8,869 bases of DNA from contig CANEFU010000035.1 in NCBI GenBank assembly GCA_947426875.1, positions 1-8,869 on the forward strand, in the 5' to 3' direction. Every line of letters begins with the position of its first letter. Positions within the stretch are counted from its first letter, which is position 1. A model generated the notes under the pieces. That model made no database searches. It was not told where the DNA came from and saw nothing but the letters and a program-made list of their open reading frames with translations. Positions 1 to 7,070 of the stretch are shown one piece after another. The translations under genes and the position numbers were made by a program. This DNA is from an uncultured Clostridium sp. GTDB taxonomy: Bacteria > Bacillota > Clostridia > TANB77 > CAG-508.

Positions 1-36
1 CGTTTCGTTATTTTAATATTTACAGTTTTTTCAGTT

Positions 37-2367
37 TTATTTATTTGAATTTCCTTTTTTGAAATTAACGATAATAGCATCTTCATTGTCAAATAAATAT
101 TTTGAATCGGTTACATCTGTTTGAACAGGATTATATTCATTTTTTTCATCCATAAAATTAATATTTTTCAAATCAAATTTCTTTTTATTAGAATCAGTAT
201 CGTCTTCTGTCACAGCTGTAACACCACTTGAATATTTACTAAAGTCATAGTTTCTAATTTTTTGTGGCTCTTTATATTTGGATTGTAAGAAGGCTAACCT
301 TCCACTTCCTCCTTGTTGTTTTTGTTTATCTCCTAGAATTTTGTAACCACATTGTACAAGAGTTAATGCTTGTAGTTTTTCAGGTTTTACATTATTAACA
401 TATTTCCATGATACACCACTAAATTTAGGGTCATATTCTAGTTTACTAGTATCGATACTTTGTGAGTAAACCCACTCTCTATGGAAGGCAAATTCACCTG
501 CCCACCATTGAATCTCTTCATAATCAGCATTTCCTGTAAAGATTTTGTTACCACAGTTAGAAGTGATAAGTGATTTAAGATTTTCTTTATGTCCATTATT
601 TTCTAATTGTGATAAACTTTGTATAGAAATAGTAGAACCTACTTTAAATTTTCTATATAGGGTAAACATTGGCTCAATTGCTTTACATACATAGTCAGCA
701 AAATCATCAATATACAAGAAATGAGGAATACGTGTTGCTTCTATTCCAGGTCTTCTTAAAACAGCATTTTGCATAGATAATAAGTAGAACAATCCAAATG
801 CTTTATTTCCTGCTGCTCCTAAATCGCCACGTCTAGTACAAATAAAGATTACCGTACCTTCTGCTAATGCTTTATCAAAGTTTACGTTGTGATATCTGTT
901 GCATAGTATTGGTTTGATTCCTGGAATTCTCAATAAGTTGTCTAATTGGCTAATTGAGGTATAAATGTATTTTTCCATTTCTTCTTTTCCAGGTGCATTT
1001 TTATAAAAGTTTTTCTTGAAGTAAGTTAATTGAATTGCGTATTTTTGTTTTAATTGTTCATCATGTGCCATAATTTCACACATTTTTTCAATCAATTCAA
1101 AGTTTGTAAATAATTTTAGCAAATCTTCTAAATTAGGAAGCATACCATCATTCATTCTAGGATAGATTTCTTTTAGTAAAATAGTTACATTTTCAATTGC
1201 TTGTGTAACAATATCTCCTCTATAAGCTGCTTCTGTATCATCACGTGTAACTAGGAACATAGCTTTTAATACAGAAGTGATTGTAACAGCAATCTTAGAA
1301 GGGTCATCATACACAAAAGGATTTAAACCAATAGAATTGCTATCCTCTGGGTCAACAACCTCATAGCTAACACCAAAGTTTTTACAAACATCTATCATAT
1401 GAGCAATTTCTTCATAATCAGGAGCCATTAAGGTAAGTCCTAAATCACGGTAAACATTTTCACCATTTAAAGTTCCCAAAATCATTTTCTTTAGATAAGT
1501 GTTGAATAAGTTTTCTTTTCCAGATGTTGGTGATAACATGTTTAAATTAAAGTTTTTATTTAAGTAATCGTTATCATAAGGTTTATTCAAAACAGCATTT
1601 CCTGTTTTGAGTGCTGTAAATCCTAACTCTTTAGAAGCTTCTCTATAAAAATATTTTCTTTCAATATCTTTTGCAATGAGAGGCTCATATACTAAAGAAG
1701 TTTTTCCTGTTCCAGAGCCACCGCATACAAGTAAGGATTGATATCTAGATTTTTCTGGCATAACAACTTTTCGGTTGTAGTCATCATCCATACAAACAAA
1801 AACGTCACAAGTATATGGTCCATGACCTTCTTTTTTATCGGATATATCAATTCCAACAAAGTCCCAGATAGAACGTTGTTTAAGTGGGTCATCCTTAACT
1901 TTAAAGTAAACGAATTTGAAAAATGGATAGATAGTGACAAGTGGTAAATATAGTGAAATACTAACAAAGGCTGGCGTAACTAAATCAGAAAATTCACTGA
2001 TAATTTCTGCATAATTTGGTACCGATAAGAACAATAGCCAAGCACCCATATTAAGCCACTGTGCAAACATAGAAATAGCGACAACATAGAAGGCAGTCAT
2101 GAAAGCATAAAACAATGTTATCTTATAACCTTTATTTTTTGCAAATTTAGAGTTAGCAGAGATGGCAAATGCAAAACAAGGACAAGCTAAAGCAAAAGTA
2201 TATTGAATTGGTCCCCAATAAGAATAAGAAACACCTGTAAATATCATAAGTAACATTTCTACCACTCTGTCTACTATAATATAAGCAGTCAATAACGTTA
2301 GTACATAAGTCACAAATGTGTTTCGGTCTGTATTTAATTTTTTCAAAAATTTGTCGAAATATTTCAT
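37..2367 (-). CDS. VirD4/TraG-like type IV coupling ATPase, membrane-anchored
   Basis: This 776-residue protein has the architecture of a type IV secretion coupling protein, the membrane ATPase that feeds DNA or protein substrates into a conjugation channel. Residues about 18-155 hold four or five hydrophobic segments. The NTPase domain follows, with Walker A GGSGTGKTS at 216-224. A hydrophobic strand ends in the Walker B-like FLYIDDFADY (550-559), followed by the family's QSLSQLE (583-589) and the segment ITSNCGNKIFTGN (601-613). The C-terminal tail (about 700-776) is polar and probably disordered. Two things are odd. Walker B has Asp-Asp where the family usually has Asp-Glu, and about 80 residues separate Walker A from the next recognisable strand (LGLTLMAPDYEE). 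The start at 2367 is supported by AAAGGGA about 9 nt upstream. No relaxase or other secretion gene lies in the window, so a role in conjugation is inferred from the family; a dedicated or domesticated secretion role is possible. Confidence 0.85.
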   Translation of the reverse strand: MKYFDKFLKKLNTDRNTFVTYVLTLLTAYIIVDRVVEMLLMIFTGVSYSYWGPIQYTFALACPCFAFAISANSKFAKNKGYKITLFYAFMTAFYVVAISMFAQWLNMGAWLLFLSVPNYAEIISEFSDLVTPAFVSISLYLPLVTIYPFFKFVYFKVKDDPLKQRSIWDFVGIDISDKKEGHGPYTCDVFVCMDDDYNRKVVMPEKSRYQSLLVCGGSGTGKTSLVYEPLIAKDIERKYFYREASKELGFTALKTGNAVLNKPYDNDYLNKNFNLNMLSPTSGKENLFNTYLKKMILGTLNGENVYRDLGLTLMAPDYEEIAHMIDVCKNFGVSYEVVDPEDSNSIGLNPFVYDDPSKIAVTITSVLKAMFLVTRDDTEAAYRGDIVTQAIENVTILLKEIYPRMNDGMLPNLEDLLKLFTNFELIEKMCEIMAHDEQLKQKYAIQLTYFKKNFYKNAPGKEEMEKYIYTSISQLDNLLRIPGIKPILCNRYHNVNFDKALAEGTVIFICTRRGDLGAAGNKAFGLFYLLSMQNAVLRRPGIEATRIPHFLYIDDFADYVCKAIEPMFTLYRKFKVGSTISIQSLSQLENNGHKENLKSLITSNCGNKIFTGNADYEEIQWWAGEFAFHREWVYSQSIDTSKLEYDPKFSGVSWKYVNNVKPEKLQALTLVQCGYKILGDKQKQQGGSGRLAFLQSKYKEPQKIRNYDFSKYSSGVTAVTEDDTDSNKKKFDLKNINFMDEKNEYNPVQTDVTDSKYLFDNEDAIIVNFKKGNSNK

Positions 2368-2405
2368 TGAAAAAATCCCTTTCTAAATTATAATCATACA
2401 TATAT

Positions 2406-2434
2406 ATTATCCTATAAAATTGCGAAAAAAACAA
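2406..2434 (-). promoter_or_regulatory. Candidate promoter of the coupling-protein gene
   Basis: On the minus strand TTGTTT (2434-2429) and GATAAT (2411-2406) are separated by exactly 17 nt, about 40 nt upstream of the start codon. A second -10-like TATAAT at 2392-2387 lacks a good -35 at the right distance. In such AT-rich DNA the match is suggestive only. Confidence 0.4.
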
Positions 2435-2460
2435 GGGGTTTGGGCAAATTAATTGCTAAA

Positions 2461-2485
2461 TTTGTAAAAATTAGGTTTTTACAAA
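2461..2485. promoter_or_regulatory. Perfect 10-bp inverted repeat, possible operator
   Basis: TTTGTAAAAA (2461-2470) and its exact complement TTTTTACAAA (2476-2485) flank the 5-nt spacer TTAGG. The repeat lies between the divergent coupling-protein gene and the yaaL-like gene. It is all A/T apart from one G-C pair in each arm, and no T-run follows on the plus strand, so a dimeric repressor site is more likely than a terminator. The binding protein is unknown. Confidence 0.35.
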
Positions 2486-2574
2486 AAAATAGCATGGACT
2501 TTTGTCTAGGAATAGGAATAAAAAAACAGCAGTGGGAATATAATAAAGGAAAAGAATGTAAAAGGGGAGAGTTC

Positions 2575-2862
2575 ATGCAAAACGAAATTTATATAAAAGA
2601 AGAAAAAATAGTAGAAAAAACAGAAATTGAAAAAGAGATTGAATTGATAAAAGCAATTATTAAAACAAGAGAAGAATTAAAAGTGGCAAACCGTAATTTT
2701 GAGTATGCACAAGATGACTTGGTTGATTATTATACGTATCAAATCAAGGCCAATCAAGCCAAACTAGATTATTTAATTAAGCTAGCAAAAGCAAAAGGGA
2801 TAGAGGTAGATATGATTAATGATATTAAATTTACTTTGTGGGATGAAGAAGAAGCTGGTTAA
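2575..2862 (+). CDS. yaaL: DUF2508 / YaaL-like small protein
   Basis: A 95-residue, highly charged, mostly helical protein with no membrane segment. Its core (about 20-75) has the pattern of the DUF2508 family: an acidic helix, then REELKVANRNFEYAQDDLVDYY and a Lys-rich helix with YLIKLAKAKGI (66-76). The function of this family is not established. The start at 2575 is chosen because GGGGAG (2564-2569) lies 5 nt upstream; the frame is open back to 2440, but that extension has no ribosome binding site and does not look like the family. The identification is strengthened by bofA immediately downstream, since yaaL and bofA are adjacent in Bacillus, where recR precedes them. Here recR is absent and the upstream neighbour is an unrelated divergent gene. 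Confidence 0.8.
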   Translation: MQNEIYIKEEKIVEKTEIEKEIELIKAIIKTREELKVANRNFEYAQDDLVDYYTYQIKANQAKLDYLIKLAKAKGIEVDMINDIKFTLWDEEEAG

Positions 2863-2890
2863 GTAATATTTGTCCAATTTTTAACATACA

Positions 2891-2921
2891 AATGGTAATA
2901 AGAAATTATTATCATTTTTTT
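2891..2921 (+). terminator. Weak hairpin with GAAA loop and T-run between yaaL-like gene and bofA
   Basis: AATGGTAATAA (2891-2901) pairs with TTATTATCATT (2906-2916), giving an 11-bp stem with one G-U pair and a GAAA tetraloop. A run of T follows to 2921. The stem is A/T-rich, so it would terminate only partly; it may lower bofA expression relative to the upstream gene. Confidence 0.45.
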
Positions 2922-2933
2922 ATTGGAGTTGAA

Positions 2934-3200
2934 ATGAGTATGGATACAAATATAATTACCTATTTAGCGTGTATTTGCTTTTTATTTTTATTTGGGAGAA
3001 TATTTATTATACCACTAAAGAAAATATTAAAATTAGTATTAAATTCTATTCTAGGAGGAATCGTTATTTATGCTATCAATTTAATAGGAGCTACTTTTCA
3101 ATTTCATATAGGTCTAAACTTTTTTACGAGTATACTAATAGGATTATTGGGACTGCCAGGTGCTGTTTGTTTGATTGTTGTAAAGTTATTAATTGGATGA
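2934..3200 (+). CDS. bofA: BofA family inhibitor of pro-sigma-K processing
   Basis: An 88-residue membrane protein with about three hydrophobic segments, roughly residues 7-22, 28-45 and 60-87. The C-terminal half carries the family signature: N followed by GATFQFHIGLN, then a hydrophobic stretch containing GLLGLPGAVCLIVVK and a short hydrophobic end. In Bacillus, BofA sits in the outer forespore membrane and holds the intramembrane protease SpoIVFB inactive until the forespore signals, so it times sigma-K activation in the mother cell. The start at 2934 follows GGAG (2925-2928) by 5 nt and gives the usual length (B. subtilis BofA is about 87 residues). ATG 2940 is an alternative, and an upstream in-frame ATG at 2892 lies inside the preceding hairpin. 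The partner proteins are not in this window. Confidence 0.88.
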   Translation: MSMDTNIITYLACICFLFLFGRIFIIPLKKILKLVLNSILGGIVIYAINLIGATFQFHIGLNFFTSILIGLLGLPGAVCLIVVKLLIG

Positions 3201-3214
3201 AAAGGAAAAAAATA

Positions 3215-3243
3215 TTGAAATTAGTAAAAAGATATAATATAAT
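3215..3243 (+). promoter_or_regulatory. Promoter of the receiver-PAS operon
   Basis: TTGAAA (3215-3220) and TATAAT (3238-3243) are separated by exactly 17 nt, a near-consensus housekeeping promoter. It starts 15 nt after the bofA stop. The start codon at 3267 follows closely, so the leader would be short (about 16 nt). Confidence 0.75.
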
Positions 3244-3266
3244 AGCATAAGAAAAGGAGAATAAAA

Positions 3267-3677
3267 ATGGAAAAACAAGTATTATTAGTGGATGATGAAG
3301 CTTATATGAATAAGTGCAAAAAAATACTAGAATATCTAGAAAGAAGAGAGGTTTCTTATGATATTGCAGTTACATTAGAAGAAGCAATAGAAAAAGTGCT
3401 TTCTGTTTCCTATGATGGTATTATATTGGACCAGTACTTTCCTTTCAAAGAGGGAGAGGATAAGAAATTAGCAGCAGATAGATTTTTGAAAATTTTAGAA
3501 GAGCAAGGAAAACAAATTCCAGTTATTATTTATTCAACAGCATTGGAACCAGTAAAGCATGAATTAGTGATTGAAAGTACCAGTCCGCTGGATTTTCAGA
3601 AAATGCAAAAAGTGGAAAAATTGCTTGATTATAAAACGCCAGAAGGAACGAAGAAAGAGGAGAAAGAAAGAGATTAG
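3267..3677 (+). CDS. Stand-alone receiver (CheY-like) domain protein
   Basis: A 136-residue protein made of a single receiver domain with no output domain. The acidic pocket is VDDE at 8-11, the likely phospho-acceptor is Asp55 in GIILDQYFP, and the switch Ser/Thr is at 90-91 in VIIYSTA. The usual Lys-Pro near the C-terminus is not clear; Lys112 or Lys115 could fill the Lys position, so phosphorylation should be treated as likely but unproven. The tail (about 120-136) is a short, highly charged Lys/Glu stretch. AAGGAG (3254-3259) sits 7 nt before the start. The gene is co-transcribed with the PAS gene that begins 10 nt after its stop. There is no histidine kinase in the window, so its partner is unknown; it may act by protein-protein contact. 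Confidence 0.85.
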   Translation: MEKQVLLVDDEAYMNKCKKILEYLERREVSYDIAVTLEEAIEKVLSVSYDGIILDQYFPFKEGEDKKLAADRFLKILEEQGKQIPVIIYSTALEPVKHELVIESTSPLDFQKMQKVEKLLDYKTPEGTKKEEKERD

Positions 3678-3687
3678 GGAGAGTAGT

Positions 3688-4035
3688 ATGGAAGAATTAG
3701 AAATGTTAAAAGGAATTGTAAATAGTTACCCATATCCAATTGTATTTGTTGATAATGATTACAAAATTAGATTTATGAATCAAAATGCACAATATCATTA
3801 TTATCAAGAGAGAGGATACAAGAATTTAATAGGAAGTAGTTTGTTTGATTGTCATAGTAGTGAGAAGGCAATAGAAAGAATCAAACAAGGCTATGAGAGC
3901 ATAAAGAGAAATGGAAAAGAAGTTTTTGTTTGTGTTACAGCAAGAAATCAAAGAGTCTATATGCAAGGGGTGAAAAATGACAAGGGAGAATGGATAGGCT
4001 TTATCGAAAGATTTGAATTGAATTTACAAATGTAA
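3688..4035 (+). CDS. Single PAS-domain protein with Cys-His motif
   Basis: A 115-residue cytoplasmic protein that is essentially one PAS sensor domain. Visible parts are the first strands PIVFVDNDYKIRFMN (17-31), the segment GSSLFDCHSSE (49-59) with Cys55-His56, a helix (60-72), and the last strands KNDKGEWIGFIERFE (96-110). The Cys-His followed by a helix resembles the CHP-type PAS domains found in DUF438 proteins; what that motif binds is not something I can state. The start is ATG 3688, with GGGAGAG just upstream; the frame is open further back, but only as an out-of-frame overlap of the receiver gene. No kinase, DNA-binding or cyclase domain is attached. Placement right after the receiver gene, before a shared terminator, suggests the two proteins work together. 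Confidence 0.82.
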   Translation: MEELEMLKGIVNSYPYPIVFVDNDYKIRFMNQNAQYHYYQERGYKNLIGSSLFDCHSSEKAIERIKQGYESIKRNGKEVFVCVTARNQRVYMQGVKNDKGEWIGFIERFELNLQM

Positions 4036-4078
4036 AAAGAAACTAGCTACTCTGTATAAAAGTAGCTAGTTTCTTTTT
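4034..4078. terminator. Bidirectional intrinsic terminator, perfect 17-bp stem
   Basis: Positions 4034-4050 pair without mismatch with 4062-4078 around an 11-nt loop. The outer part is A on the left and T on the right, so each strand gives a GC-containing stem followed by a U-run. It ends the receiver-PAS operon on the plus strand and the glmS-yqeK operon on the minus strand. It overlaps the last bases of both converging genes, including both stop codons. Confidence 0.95.
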
Positions 4079-4709
4079 ATCTTTCATTTTCATCTATAGA
4101 ATCTAATGTAGAATACAATAAGGGATTAAGTTCTCTATGATTTTGAAGCGCTCTTTCACGTTTATCTTGAATTATCATTTTTATACATTCATCAAGAGAA
4201 GTGATTTTGTTACATTTTATGCTAGAAAGTATGTCATTATTCCTTTCAGGTTCAATATTATCAGCAACAAATATGATTTTATCTAAAGCACTCATGGTGT
4301 CTTTTTCAGGCTCTCTAGTACCTGCTACATGACTTGATATAGCATGGGAGATAGAATGGAATCTTTCAAGAGGATGACTACGAAAGGCGCTTTCAAAGAG
4401 TAAAGAACTTATTTTACCATGTAATGTTGTGATATTTTCTAAAATTTCAAAATCATATATAGTAAATTTGTTTTTCGCACATAAAGAAAGCATTTCTCTT
4501 TTATTCAATGACTTTCCAATATCATGTAAAAGTCCAGCAATATAGGCATCATCTATGCACTCGTTCCACTTTTTAGCAAGCTCTTCGCTTGTTTTGGCAA
4601 CTCTATTAGAATGCTCATATCTTTTAATTCCCATGCTTTTAGAATAGTACCCTAAAACAATTTGTGCATTTTCTCTTGTGATATCTAGTTGGTCTTCTAG
4701 GATATTCAT
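4077..4709 (-). CDS. yqeK: YqeK-like HD-domain hydrolase (probable diadenosine tetraphosphate hydrolase)
   Basis: A 210-residue HD-domain phosphohydrolase resembling YqeK, whose characterised members split Ap4A symmetrically into two ADP. Likely metal ligands are His33 (KRYEHS), His62-Asp63 (AGLLHDIGK, with Lys66 after it), His97 (TLHG), His127 (SHVAGT) and Asp150 in VADNIEPERN, which is very YqeK-like. ATG 4709 is chosen because TAAGGA overlaps the glmS stop codon and lies about 11 nt upstream, and because the family begins near this point; the frame continues into glmS but has no signal there. It starts 13 nt after the glmS stop, so it is in the same transcript and probably coupled in translation. 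YqeK is more often next to nadD and rsfS, so this copy is relocated or a paralogue. At 210 residues it is somewhat longer than the roughly 190 usual for the family. Confidence 0.82.
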   Translation of the reverse strand: MNILEDQLDITRENAQIVLGYYSKSMGIKRYEHSNRVAKTSEELAKKWNECIDDAYIAGLLHDIGKSLNKREMLSLCAKNKFTIYDFEILENITTLHGKISSLLFESAFRSHPLERFHSISHAISSHVAGTREPEKDTMSALDKIIFVADNIEPERNNDILSSIKCNKITSLDECIKMIIQDKRERALQNHRELNPLLYSTLDSIDENER

Positions 4710-4722
4710 ATAGAAAATATCC

Positions 4723-6561
4723 TTATTCAACCGTAACAGATTTGGCAAGATTTCTAGGTTTATCCACATCTAATCCTTTTTCCTTTGAAATATAATAAGA
4801 AAATAATTGCAAAGGAATGATAGACAAGATAGGAGAAAGGAATACATTAGTTTCTGGGATTTTAATGGTCATATCAAACATATTCTCATCCACTTCTTGG
4901 TTAGTAATCACTAAAGTTTTAGCGCCACGCGTAATGACTTCTTGTATGTTGCTAATCATTTTTTCAATTAAATTACTATCTGTCATAATACTGATAACGG
5001 TAATATCATTTTCAATAAGAGCAATTGGTCCATGTTTTAATTCACCAGCAGGATAACTTTCGGAATGGATGTAAGAAATTTCTTTTAATTTCAAAGAACC
5101 TTCTTTGGCAACCGTTTCATCAATTCCTCTACCTAAGAAGAAAATGTCTTTTTCTTGATATACTTTTTTAGAAAAGTCTTGGATAACTTCTGATAGTTTC
5201 AAAGTTTCTTCTATTTTTTTAGGTAATTCCATAATTTCATTTTTTAATAAATTAGTAGTATCTTGGTTCATTTCTAATACTTCAGCAAAGTAAATCGCTA
5301 ATATGGTAATTAACATGACTTGAGAAGTATAAGCTTTTGTTGATGCAACAGCTATTTCAGGACCTGCATGAGTATAGATAGAATAATCAGCCTCTCTTGT
5401 AATAGAGCTTCCAATTACATTACTAATAGCAAGTGTTTTAGCACCTTTTTCTTTACAAAGCTTCAAAGCAGCTATGGTATCAGCTGTTTCACCAGATTGA
5501 GAAATAAAAATACATAATGTTTTCTCATCTACTAATGGGTCTCTGTATCTAAATTCAGAAGCAACATCTACTTCGGTACTTATTTTACATAGTTTTTCAA
5601 TTACATTTTTTCCTGCTAATCCAGCATGCATTGCTGTACCACAAGCAACAATATAAATTTTATTTAAACTAGATAAATATTCTTTAGTAAAGTTTAATTC
5701 ATCAAATTCCTGTTTTGCTGTTTCATTGAATTTAGCACCAATTGTTTCTCTAATAGCAGTTGGTTGTTCATAAATTTCTTTTAACATGAAATCTTCGTAT
5801 CCGTCTTTTTCAGCACTAGAAGCGTTCCATTCAATCGTTTTGGTATCTTTTGATAAATTCTTTAAGTCTTTATCATAGAAATCAATGGTATCTCTTGCTA
5901 AAACAGCATATTCAAAATCATTTAATAAATAGAAGTTTCTAGTAAAAGAAAGGATAGCTGGAATATCAGATGAAATATAATTTTCGTTTTCTCCTTTTCC
6001 AATAACAAGAGGGCTATCTTTTCTCGTAACAATCATATTATCAGGATAATCCTTACAAATAATTTCAATAGCATAGCTTCCTTTTAAATCAGAACAAGCA
6101 TGTTGAACAGCTCGTAAAAATTTTAAAGCATCTGTTTTTTCATCTTGATGATAATAATAATGAACTAAATTAGGAATTATCTCTGTGTCAGTTTGAGAGT
6201 AAAAGGTATAACCGTTATTGGTTAAAAATTTTCTTAGCTCATTGTAATTTTCAATAATTCCGTTATGAACGACACTGAAAGTCTTACTATTATCCATATG
6301 AGGATGTGAATTTTCTTTAGATGGTTTTCCATGAGTTGCCCATCTAGTATGAGCAATACCAATCGTTCCTGTTAAATCATCAATTCCTTCTAAATGATAT
6401 AAATTTTTTACTCTTCCTTTATCTTTCATAATAGAAAGTTTATCTTTTTCAATCGTTGAAATACCAGCTGAATCATATCCTCTGTATTCCAATCTAATTA
6501 GCCCGTTAATTAAAATAGGGCTTGCTTTTTGGGTTCCTATGTAACCTACAATTCCACACAT
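4723..6561 (-). CDS. glmS: Glutamine-fructose-6-phosphate aminotransferase (isomerising)
   Basis: A 612-residue enzyme that makes glucosamine-6-phosphate from fructose-6-phosphate and glutamine, the first committed step to UDP-GlcNAc and the cell wall. The N-terminal glutaminase starts MCGIVGYIG, with Cys2 the nucleophile after Met removal, then HTRWATHG (71-78), HNG (99-101) and QTD (123-125). Two SIS sugar-isomerase domains follow at about 300-430 (ACGTAMHAG, SQSGET at 354-359, STKAYTSQ) and 470-600 (FLGRG, KLKEISYIHSE, GELKHGP). The C-terminus KPRNLAKSVTVE is the family's conserved end. The start at 6561 has AGGAGG 7 nt upstream (6574-6569); an upstream in-frame ATG at 6606 is rejected because it lies in the ribozyme and would add residues before the essential Cys2. 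Control is through the leader ribozyme. The gene is complete and its motifs look intact. Confidence 0.98.
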   Translation of the reverse strand: MCGIVGYIGTQKASPILINGLIRLEYRGYDSAGISTIEKDKLSIMKDKGRVKNLYHLEGIDDLTGTIGIAHTRWATHGKPSKENSHPHMDNSKTFSVVHNGIIENYNELRKFLTNNGYTFYSQTDTEIIPNLVHYYYHQDEKTDALKFLRAVQHACSDLKGSYAIEIICKDYPDNMIVTRKDSPLVIGKGENENYISSDIPAILSFTRNFYLLNDFEYAVLARDTIDFYDKDLKNLSKDTKTIEWNASSAEKDGYEDFMLKEIYEQPTAIRETIGAKFNETAKQEFDELNFTKEYLSSLNKIYIVACGTAMHAGLAGKNVIEKLCKISTEVDVASEFRYRDPLVDEKTLCIFISQSGETADTIAALKLCKEKGAKTLAISNVIGSSITREADYSIYTHAGPEIAVASTKAYTSQVMLITILAIYFAEVLEMNQDTTNLLKNEIMELPKKIEETLKLSEVIQDFSKKVYQEKDIFFLGRGIDETVAKEGSLKLKEISYIHSESYPAGELKHGPIALIENDITVISIMTDSNLIEKMISNIQEVITRGAKTLVITNQEVDENMFDMTIKIPETNVFLSPILSIIPLQLFSYYISKEKGLDVDKPRNLAKSVTVE

Positions 6562-6603
6562 TTTAAATCCTCCTAAAAAATTAATATTGGAATTGAAAGT
6601 ATG

Positions 6604-6753
6604 CAAATAAAGTTTAGTGTATTAATCTTTGTTACAATATTGCTACTGTTTTTTGTATTAATACTATGACTCTAAACTAAGCCACTAGAGCATCCGCCGA
6701 AAATTTCGATAACCCTAGACCTCGTCAACACTAAAATAAAGTGCTCAGGCGCT
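6604..6753 (-). ncRNA. glmS ribozyme: glmS ribozyme (glucosamine-6-phosphate-activated self-cleaving leader)
   Basis: Read on the minus strand, the conserved pieces occur in order. AGCGCC lies at 6753-6748, with the cleavage site expected between A6753 and G6752. A 6-bp P1 hairpin follows, AGCACU with AGUGUU. Then come GACGAGGU (6726-6719), GGGUUAUCGA (6715-6706), a P2a hairpin, and UUCGGCGGAUGCUC (6701-6688). The 3' domain has an 8-bp stem, 6664-6657 with 6626-6619, which I read as P4. A further 7-nt complement (6678-6672 with 6617-6611) closes it. In the family, glucosamine-6-phosphate is the cofactor for cleavage, and the cleaved mRNA is then degraded, giving feedback on glmS. Here the transcript also carries the yqeK-like gene. 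The 3' boundary is approximate. Confidence 0.95.
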
Positions 6754-6822
6754 ATATAAAATGAGTAATAATGAGCCTCCTTTCTTTAAAATGGTTTGCA
6801 TTTCTTTCAATTTACTTTTATT

Positions 6823-6851
6823 ATATTACACTAAAAATCAAAAAGTGGCAA
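6823..6851 (-). promoter_or_regulatory. Candidate promoter of the glmS-yqeK operon
   Basis: On the minus strand TTGCCA (6851-6846) and TAATAT (6828-6823) are 17 nt apart. A better hexamer, TATAAT (6825-6820), would need a 20-nt spacer. Transcription would begin near 6815, leaving about 60 nt before the ribozyme cleavage site. The -35 lies 10 nt from the left end of the large palindrome. Confidence 0.55.
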
Positions 6852-6861
6852 GTCCTAATGA

Positions 6862-6914
6862 AATATTTTATAAAATCAAGTTGCTACATTTTGAGGAAAG
6901 GGGTATCTTCAAGT
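6862..6914 (+). repeat. Left terminal inverted repeat, 53 bp
   Basis: This arm matches the reverse complement of 7279-7331 at 52 of 53 positions; the one difference is C at 6877. It contains the distinctive GC-richer core GAGGAAAGGGGTATCTTC, flanked by AT-rich sequence. It lies just upstream of the glmS promoter. Confidence 0.85.
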
Positions 6915-7070
6915 GGTATTTTTGTATGAAAATACATTACAAATTTTGAATAAGCTAAGCTTTTGTAGAAAATCTATTTGCATAAACTGAGCCTCTCTCA
7001 CGTTCAAAACCACTCATTTATCTATTTTGTATAAATGACGAATGCGACTGTAATAGTTTACAAATTCCCA

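Noticed and set aside
2440..2574. N-terminal extension of the YaaL-like protein to ATG 2440
   Set aside because: There is no ribosome binding site at 2440, the extension does not resemble the family, and the inverted repeat 2461-2485 lies within it. ATG 2575 has GGGGAG 5 nt upstream.
4710..4769. Start of the HD-domain gene at 4769, inside glmS
   Set aside because: The extra 20 residues are the out-of-frame end of glmS. ATG 4709 has its own ribosome binding site and fits the family start.
6562..6606. glmS start at 6606
   Set aside because: It would place residues before Cys2, which must become the N-terminus for glutaminase activity, and the region lies at the ribozyme edge.
6761..6949. Plus-strand 62-residue open frame
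   Set aside because: It runs across the glmS promoter and the palindrome arm, has no ribosome binding site, and looks like chance in AT-rich DNA.
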